Origin: ZC4RG30 sp964417875
Lineage (GTDB): Bacteria > Pseudomonadota > Gammaproteobacteria > Steroidobacterales > Steroidobacteraceae
Reading direction: 5' to 3'
DNA: 7,044 nt
Assembly: GCA_964417875.1 (NCBI GenBank)
Contig: CAYQJU010000111.1
Span: 1 to 7,044, forward strand
Shown: piece after piece, positions 5,209-7,044 of the stretch
Numbering within the stretch: the stretch's first letter is position 1
Layout: the number at the start of each line of letters is the position of its first letter
Translations under genes and position numbers: made by a program
The notes under the pieces: generated by a model
What the model was told of the DNA's origin: nothing
Databases searched by the model: none
What the model saw: the letters and a program-made list of their open reading frames with translations, nothing else

Positions 5209-6047
5209 CACTTGCCACCTGCCGAGGCCGCCAGTTCGCGGCTGCGCTCTGCCGCGGCGCGCATCGCGCCGGTCACGAGTTCAGCCAGCCCGCCGTCGTC
5301 CAGGTGTGCCAGCGCTGCGGCGGTGGTGCCGCCGCGGGAGGTCACGGCCGCGCGCATTTCGGCGAGGTCGGGCGTTGCTTCCGCAGCCACGAGGCGGCCC
5401 GCTCCGGCCAGCGTCTGCGCCGCCAGCTGCCGCGCCACCGCCGGGTCGAGGCCGGCTTCCGTGGCTGCCTCCGCCATCAATTCGGCAAGGCGGAAGAAGT
5501 ACGCCGGACCGCTGCCCGACAGCGCCGTGACCACATCGAGCTTCGCCTCGTCGTCCACCCACAGCGCGATGCCGGTGGCGGCCAGCAGCTCCACCGCCTG
5601 CGCGCGCTCCGGATCGCCGACTTCCGGCGATGCATAAAGGCCGGTGGCGCCGGCACCCAGCATGGCCGGGCGGTTCGGCATCGCGCGCACCACCGGCACG
5701 CCCTGGCCCACCCACTGCGACAGCTCGGCCGTGCGGATGCCCGCAGCCACCGAGATCACCAGCGGCCGGCTCAGGTGCAGTTCCGGTGCCAGCGGCTGCA
5801 GCACCTCGGCCATCACCTGGGGCTTCACCGCCAGCACCACGACTTTCGCGCCGGCCACCGCCTCGCGGTTGTCTGCGCTGACGTTGACGCCGTATTTCTG
5901 TGCCAGGGAGGCGCGGGTTGCGGCATCCGGGTCGGACACCGCGATGCGTTCCGGATCGACGCCGCGGGAGAGAAGTCCGCCCAGCAGCGCGCGGGCCATG
6001 TTGCCGCCACCGACGATGGCGATGCGGGTGTGAATCGGCTGGTTCAT
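5208..6047 (-). CDS. proC: Pyrroline-5-carboxylate reductase
   Basis: ProC catalyses the NAD(P)H-dependent reduction of 1-pyrroline-5-carboxylate to L-proline, the last step of proline synthesis, in the cytosol. The 279 residues are a normal length. The N-terminal Rossmann domain shows IAIVGGGNMARALLGGL (9-25, glycine-rich dinucleotide loop) and VVLAVKPQ (70-77). MPNRPAMLGAGATGL (123-137) links to the C-terminal dimerisation domain with LSGSGPAYFF (176-185) and the family signature VTSRGGTTAAAL (235-246). The arginine in TSRGG replaces the proline of E. coli's TSPGG; this position is variable, so activity should not be affected. The start ATG follows the yggS stop by four bases, and its stop overlaps the yggT start, so it is the middle gene of a tight operon. 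The ribosome site is weak, so coupling to yggS translation is likely. Confidence 0.97.
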   Translation of the reverse strand: MNQPIHTRIAIVGGGNMARALLGGLLSRGVDPERIAVSDPDAATRASLAQKYGVNVSADNREAVAGAKVVVLAVKPQVMAEVLQPLAPELHLSRPLVISVAAGIRTAELSQWVGQGVPVVRAMPNRPAMLGAGATGLYASPEVGDPERAQAVELLAATGIALWVDDEAKLDVVTALSGSGPAYFFRLAELMAEAATEAGLDPAVARQLAAQTLAGAGRLVAAEATPDLAEMRAAVTSRGGTTAAALAHLDDGGLAELVTGAMRAAAERSRELAASAGGK

Positions 6048-6051
6048 GGGT

Positions 6052-6783
6052 TCATTCTACGTGAGGGCGCGGCCCGAACAGCGCCGTGCCGATGCGGATC
6101 AGGGTGGCGCCTTCGGCAATCGCCGCGTCCATGTCGTCGCTCATGCCCATCGACAGGGTATCGAGCGCAATGCCGTCGGCGCGCAGCGACTCGCCGAGCT
6201 GGCGCAATCGGGCAAAGGCCGCATGCTGTGACGGCTGGGCAAGCTGGTGGGGCAGCATGGTCATCAGGCCGCGCAGCTGCAGGCGCGGCAGCGCCGCCAC
6301 CTGCTGTGCAAGACCATGCAGTGCATCCGGATCGACGCCGCCCTTGTCCGGATCGTCCGCCACGCGCACCTGCAGGCAGACATTCAGCGGCGGCGCATGG
6401 TGCGGACGCTGCGCGGCGAGCCGCTCGGCGATGTGCAGGCGATCGATGCCATGCACCCAGGCAAAGTGCTGCGCCACCGGACGGGTCTTGTTCGACTGCA
6501 GGCGGCCGATGAAATGCCAGCGGGCCGCGCTGCCGGACAGGGCCGCGATCTTCGGCACTGCCTCGGACACATAGTTCTCGCCGAACTCGGTGAGGCCCAG
6601 CGCCAGGGCCGCGCGCACACGGGCCGCGGTGTGCCCCTTCGACACCGCAAGAAGCGTGACGGAGTGCACATCGCGGCCGGCAGCCGTGGCGGCGCGCGCG
6701 ATGCGTTGCCGCAGGGCTGCAAGGCGCCCGCCCAGGGCGTCATCCTGCGGCGCAGGGGCCGAATTCTGAGGATTGCGTATCAT
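6052..6783 (-). CDS. yggS: YggS/PLPBP-family pyridoxal phosphate homeostasis protein
   Basis: YggS is a cytosolic TIM-barrel protein that binds pyridoxal 5'-phosphate but has no known enzyme activity; it keeps vitamin B6 and amino/keto acid pools balanced. The 243 residues show LLAVSKG with K49, the PLP-binding lysine (K36 in E. coli), FGENYVSEA (67-75), WHFIGRLQSNK (89-99), LRGLMTMLP (170-178) and SMGMSDDMDAAI (211-222), followed by LIRIGTALFG, the phosphate-holding end. The first 15 or so residues are an extension compared with E. coli. The ATG at 6783 is the only reasonable start, yet the sequence before it is C-rich with no Shine-Dalgarno site, and the likely start of transcription is only some 14 bases upstream. 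It heads the yggS-proC-yggT operon and is divergent from pilT. Confidence 0.96.
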   Translation of the reverse strand: MIRNPQNSAPAPQDDALGGRLAALRQRIARAATAAGRDVHSVTLLAVSKGHTAARVRAALALGLTEFGENYVSEAVPKIAALSGSAARWHFIGRLQSNKTRPVAQHFAWVHGIDRLHIAERLAAQRPHHAPPLNVCLQVRVADDPDKGGVDPDALHGLAQQVAALPRLQLRGLMTMLPHQLAQPSQHAAFARLRQLGESLRADGIALDTLSMGMSDDMDAAIAEGATLIRIGTALFGPRPHVE

Positions 6784-6803
6784 CGGGGGGTTCGGGGGCG
6801 TGG

Positions 6804-6811
6804 ACTATACT
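6804..6811. promoter_or_regulatory. Divergent overlapping -10 elements between yggS and pilT
   Basis: ACTATACT at 6804-6811 reads TATACT on the + strand (6806-6811, towards pilT) and TATAGT on the - strand (6809-6804, towards yggS); each matches 5 of 6 positions of TATAAT. Good -35 hexamers at 16-18 bases are not visible on either side. It is the only such sequence in the 54-base gap, so it probably serves at least one of the two genes. For pilT the start would be near 6818, about 20 bases before the ATG. Confidence 0.5.
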
Positions 6812-6837
6812 GCCGGGGTAACGTAATCGGAGCTTCC

Positions 6838-7044
6838 ATGGCCCTGGATATTGCCCAGTTGCTGGCCTTTGCGGTCAAGAACAAGGCCTCTGACCTGCAT
6901 CTGTCGGCCGGCGTGCCGCCGATGATCCGTGTCGATGGCGACATGAAGCGCGTCAACATGCCTGCGCTCTCCCACAAGGAGGTGCACAGCATGGTGTACG
7001 ACATCATGAACGACAAGCAGCGCAAGAATTACGAGGAGTTCTTC
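6838..7044 (+). CDS. pilT: Type IV pilus retraction ATPase PilT, N-terminal part (3' end outside window)
   Basis: PilT is the hexameric cytoplasmic ATPase that powers retraction of type IV pili, needed for twitching motility and, in many species, DNA uptake. Only the first 69 residues of about 345 are present. They form the start of the N-terminal PAS-like domain: a first helix, then the family motif ASDLHLSAGVPPMIRVDGD (17-35), and VYDIMNDKQRKNYEEF (53-68), which is almost the Pseudomonas aeruginosa sequence as I recall it. This distinguishes PilT from the related PilU and PilB. The Walker A and B motifs lie beyond the window. GGAG at 6829-6832 lies five bases before the ATG. It diverges from yggS, an arrangement I recall from P. 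aeruginosa, where pilU follows. Confidence 0.95.
   Translation, partial: MALDIAQLLAFAVKNKASDLHLSAGVPPMIRVDGDMKRVNMPALSHKEVHSMVYDIMNDKQRKNYEEFF

Noticed and set aside
5209..5211. GTG as the start of yggT
   Set aside because: The ATG directly after it has better spacing (six bases) to AGGTGG.
4816..5637. Open frame (273 codons) on the + strand opposite yggT and the end of proC
   Set aside because: The Gln/Arg/His-rich first half mirrors Leu-rich membrane codons of yggT; no independent signal.
5304..6512. Long open frame (402 codons) on the + strand opposite proC and yggS
   Set aside because: It crosses two secure genes antisense and has a low-complexity Arg/His/Ala composition typical of shadow frames.

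Overview
The window is ordinary-looking chromosome from a GC-rich (about two thirds GC by eye) bacterium, most likely a gammaproteobacterium with type IV pili. The evidence is the gene set: a PpnN/YgdH nucleosidase with the proteobacterial C-terminal domain, HtpG, MsrB, an HU-family protein, and a yggS-proC-yggT block divergent from pilT. As I recall it, the same block order occurs in Pseudomonas aeruginosa. No mobile element, CRISPR array, tRNA or rRNA is visible, and base composition shows no sign of recent transfer.

Left part (1-1198, + strand): the 3' part of ppnN, then two small unrecognised reading frames (73 and 30 codons). The second ends inside the -35 element of what looks like a heat-shock promoter for htpG.

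Centre left (1199-4124, + strand): htpG, msrB and an alpha/beta hydrolase gene, joined by stop/start overlaps (ATGA and TTGA), so probably one translationally coupled operon. It combines a chaperone, a methionine-sulfoxide repair enzyme and an esterase-like hydrolase, which would make sense if all three are induced by protein damage. A convergent intergenic region (4125-4238) with two hairpins separates it from the next block.

Centre right (4239-6783, - strand): transcription runs right to left as yggS, proC, yggT (almost no gaps), then an HU-family gene with its own promoter, a dyad plus A-tract, and a structured leader. YggS (PLP homeostasis), ProC (last step of proline synthesis) and YggT (membrane protein) form a common conserved cluster.

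Right edge (6784-7044): a 54-base divergent intergenic region with a -10 sequence readable in both directions, then the first 69 codons of pilT, the retraction ATPase of type IV pili.

I did not find a clearly new multi-gene system. The points most worth a second look are regulatory: the htpG promoter and its inverted repeat, the two small frames before it, and the paired dyads in the HU leader.
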